64,000 nt of DNA. Origin: Deinococcus aquiradiocola. GTDB lineage: Bacteria > Deinococcota > Deinococci > Deinococcales > Deinococcaceae. Numbering within the stretch: the first letter of the stretch is position 1; each line of letters starts with the position of its first letter. Location of the stretch: assembly GCF_014646915.1 (NCBI RefSeq), contig NZ_BMOE01000014.1, positions 26,978-90,977 of the forward strand. The letters are read 5' to 3'. The translations under genes and the position numbers were made by a program. This document shows positions 61,822 to 64,000 of this stretch, piece by piece. The notes below the pieces were generated by a model, which saw nothing but the letters and a program-made list of their open reading frames with translations, searched no databases and had not been told where the DNA came from.

Positions 61822-62904
61822 GTGCCCCAGCCAGACCTGATCGCCCTGCTCATCCGTATCGCCCAGACGCCCGCGCCCACCTTCGAGGAGGGGGCCCGCG
61901 CGCGACTGATCGCGGACCTGTGGGCCGAGAGCGGTCATCCGGTCACGCTGGACGACGCCGGGAACGTCGTCGTGCGGCTCGGCCCGGCGCGTGGGCAGGC
62001 GCTCGCGCTCGCGTCTCACCTCGATACGGTCTTCTCGGCGGACACGGATGTCCGCGTGCGGCAGGAGGGCCACCGCCTGATCGGGCCGGGCGTGGGCGAC
62101 AACAGCGCCAGCCTGACCGTCATGACAGCCTTCCTGCAGGGCCTGGACGTGCAGACGCTGCGCCGCCCGCTGTGGCTGGTCGCGAACGTCGGTGAGGAAG
62201 GTCTGGGCGACCTGAAAGGCGCCAAGCACCTGCTGAACGCGCACGCGAGCGAACTGGCGGCCTTCGTCGCGGTGGACGGGTACCTGGGCGTGGCCGTCAC
62301 GCGCGCGGTCGGCGTGCGCCGTTACCGGGTGCGGTTCACTGGGCCCGGCGGTCACTCGTGGGGGGATCAGACGCCGAGTGCCCTGCATGCGCTGGGCCTC
62401 GCCATCACTGCGCTGTACAGCCTGCCGCTGCCGCTGCACCCGCGCACGACGCTGAACGTCGGGCACGCGAGCGGCGGGACGAGCGTGAACAGCATCGCGG
62501 GCAGCGCCGAACTGCTGCTCGACCTGCGCTCCCTGGACGCCGGGCACCTGAGCAGCCTCGACAGCCGTGCCCGACACGCCCTGGAGGGCGCGGCGCGGCA
62601 GGCGGGCGTGCAGGTGACGCTGGACCTCGTGGGGGACCGGCCGGGCGGCGACCTGAACGCCGAGGCGCTTCTCGCGATGGCGCGGCGCGCGGCGCTCCCG
62701 TCCGGGCTGGACATCCGCAGCGCCGCGAGCAGCACCGACGCGAACGCGGCCGTGCCGCACAACCTGCCGGCCATCGCACTCGGCGTGTACCGGGGCGGGC
62801 ACGCGCACCGCGAGGACGAGTGGGTACAGACAGAAAGCCTGGAGGTCGGGCTGGGCGTGCTGCGCCGCTTCGTGGACGCGTACCAGCGGCAACCGCTCGC
62901 CTGA
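61822..62904 (+). CDS. M20 family metallopeptidase / deacylase
   Basis: Zinc-dependent amidohydrolase-type peptidase of 360 aa; substrate not predictable. Metal ligands are visible: ASHLDTV (His, Asp), GVGDNSASL (bridging Asp), NVGEEGLGD (general base and ligand Glu), FVAVDGYLG (Asp), and GGHAHREDEWV (His). The dimerisation domain is in the middle (VRFTGPGGHSWGDQTPSAL). The start is GTG with TACACT (61809-61814) 7 bases upstream; leaderless. An upstream ATG in frame crosses the terminator and is rejected. Confidence 0.88.
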   Translation: MPQPDLIALLIRIAQTPAPTFEEGARARLIADLWAESGHPVTLDDAGNVVVRLGPARGQALALASHLDTVFSADTDVRVRQEGHRLIGPGVGDNSASLTVMTAFLQGLDVQTLRRPLWLVANVGEEGLGDLKGAKHLLNAHASELAAFVAVDGYLGVAVTRAVGVRRYRVRFTGPGGHSWGDQTPSALHALGLAITALYSLPLPLHPRTTLNVGHASGGTSVNSIAGSAELLLDLRSLDAGHLSSLDSRARHALEGAARQAGVQVTLDLVGDRPGGDLNAEALLAMARRAALPSGLDIRSAASSTDANAAVPHNLPAIALGVYRGGHAHREDEWVQTESLEVGLGVLRRFVDAYQRQPLA

Positions 62905-62970
62905 ACCGGCGCACCGCTCCGACATGCCGACCGTGAATTCCGGGCGGCCGCGCCTGCTACCCTGACGCTC

Positions 62971-63774
62971 ATGACGAATCAGCAGACAGCAGTCCCCGCC
63001 GCGCGGCGCTGGGACGTGGTGGTGCTCGGTGGCGGCGACCCCGGCGATCCCTTCGCGGCGGCGCACGGCGTGGCCGTCAAACCGCTCGTGCCGGTCGCGG
63101 GCGCTCCCATGGCCCTGCACGTCCTGCGTGCCCTGCGCGCCTGCCCGGAGGTGGGCCGCGTCGCGTACGTGGGGCCCGTCCCGCCGGGCGCAGAAGCGCT
63201 CGTGGACCTGCGCGTCACGGATCACGGCTCGCTGCTCGGGAACGTGGACGTGGGCGTGAATGCCCTGCGCCTCCCGGAACGCGAGCGGGTTCCGGGACAG
63301 CCGGAGCGCGTGATGGTCATGACGGCCGACATTCCGATGGTGACGCCCGCCATGCTGAGCGACCTGCTCGCGGCCGCCCCGGATGCGGGCCTGGTGTACC
63401 CGGTGGTGCGGCGCGAGGCGTGCGAGGCGGCCTACCCGGGCGTACGCCGAACGTACGCGCGCCTGAAGGACGGGACCTTCACGGGCGGGAATCTGTTCCT
63501 GCTGGACGCGTCGCTGGTCGGGCAGTTCCTGCCGCGCCTGCGGGAGGTGCTCGCGGCGCGCAAGCAGCCGCTGAAGCTCGCCGCGCTGATCGGCTGGCCC
63601 GTGCTGCTGAAGCTGCTGACGGGCCGCCTGGCCATCCACGAGCTGGAGGAGCGCGTGAGCGGCATCCTGGGCGTGCAGGCGCGCGCCCTCGTGACACCGC
63701 ACGCGGCGATCGGGACGGATGTGGACAAGGACGCGGACCTCGACCTCGCCCAGACCGCCCTCGGCCAGGGCTGA
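62971..63774 (+). CDS. MobA-like nucleotidyltransferase
   Basis: NTP_transf_3 protein of 267 aa, with [20 protein letters not shown] and [16 protein letters not shown] forming the nucleotide-binding loop, and [14 protein letters not shown] (metal-binding Asp). [11 protein letters not shown] follows. Such proteins transfer nucleotides to cofactors or sugars; no molybdenum-cofactor genes are nearby, so the acceptor is unknown. TACCCT (62958-62963) lies 7 bases before the ATG; leaderless. Confidence 0.8.
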   Translation: MTNQQTAVPAARRWDVVVLGGGDPGDPFAAAHGVAVKPLVPVAGAPMALHVLRALRACPEVGRVAYVGPVPPGAEALVDLRVTDHGSLLGNVDVGVNALRLPERERVPGQPERVMVMTADIPMVTPAMLSDLLAAAPDAGLVYPVVRREACEAAYPGVRRTYARLKDGTFTGGNLFLLDASLVGQFLPRLREVLAARKQPLKLAALIGWPVLLKLLTGRLAIHELEERVSGILGVQARALVTPHAAIGTDVDKDADLDLAQTALGQG

Positions 63775-63787
63775 CTGGGGTGCAGGA

Positions 63788-63832
63788 CCGCGCGCCCGCA
63801 CAGCCCCAATCAAGGGTCGTGCGGGCGCGCGG
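63788..63832 (+). terminator. Hairpin after the MobA-like gene
   Basis: A perfect 14-bp stem (CCGCGCGCCCGCAC and its complement) with a 17-base loop; no T-run. Confidence 0.65.
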
Positions 63833-63861
63833 TACGTTCCGGGCGGCGTGGTCTGGGCATG

Positions 63862-63890
63862 AAAAACCCCCCACCGGTGAGGGTGGGGGG
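63862..63890 (-). terminator. Rho-independent terminator of the tRNA-Gly gene
   Basis: On the minus strand, a perfect 9-bp stem CCCCCCACC/GGTGGGGGG followed by TTTTT, seven bases after the encoded CCA. Confidence 0.85.
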
Positions 63891-63896
63891 TGGGGA

Positions 63897-63991
<95 letters not shown>

Positions 63992-64000
63992 CGACCTACT

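Overview
This window looks like chromosomal DNA from a Deinococcus species. It is GC-rich throughout and carries typical Deinococcus neighbourhoods: obgE-yqeK-LytR-rsfS, Cmk, DUF2270, leaderless genes with a TANNNT box 6-8 bases before the start codon, and envelope proteins built from DUF11 repeats with an outer-membrane barrel. No phage, transposase or CRISPR array was seen. The species assignment is an inference from gene content and promoter style.

Layout: (1) 1-7.6 kb: the 5' part of D-Ala-D-Ala ligase on the minus strand, then a peptide-type ABC importer (binding protein and two permeases, no ATPases), a lipoprotein S41 peptidase and cytidylate kinase. (2) 7.6-21.1 kb: five minus-strand genes for exported beta-rich proteins. 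Three are translationally coupled (939 aa DUF11/SdrB-like protein, 1685 aa protein with a predicted C-terminal outer-membrane barrel, 899 aa propeller-like/DUF11 protein); two smaller DUF11 proteins lie upstream. This is the best candidate for an undescribed system. (3) 21.5-28.9 kb: housekeeping genes ndk, xseB, rplU, rpmA, obgE, yqeK, LCP ligase, rsfS and a metal aminopeptidase. (4) 29-33.2 kb: a promoter, a lipoprotein and a coupled subtilisin-like protease. (5) 33.4-38.5 kb: a fused AhbA/AhbB-like Lrp protein, transketolase, guanylate kinase, a small acidic ORF and endonuclease III. (6) 38.7-50.3 kb: catalase, HemW with an in-frame 63-bp repeat, DUF2270, a flavin reductase, a GGDEF-EAL protein, a class V aminotransferase, a DUF3105 lipoprotein and a solitary MoxR-like AAA ATPase. 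(7) 50.8-58.4 kb: GNAT, ArgB, a pair of palindromic repeats, a SARP-like ATPase regulator divergent from UDP-glucose dehydrogenase, DprA and a small DUF7009-like protein. (8) 58.5-64 kb: a CHRD/SOD-like lipoprotein, a two-component pair, an EF-hand protein, an M20 peptidase, a MobA-like nucleotidyltransferase and tRNA-Gly(GCC).

Expression signals are unusually legible. About sixteen genes show a TANNNT hexamer 6-8 bases before ATG or GTG with no Shine-Dalgarno sequence, as expected of leaderless mRNAs. Genes inside operons instead use GGAGG-type sites or overlapping stop/start codons. Most transcription units end in strong GC hairpins. Small palindromic repeats with covarying ends sit against gene 3' ends in at least three places.
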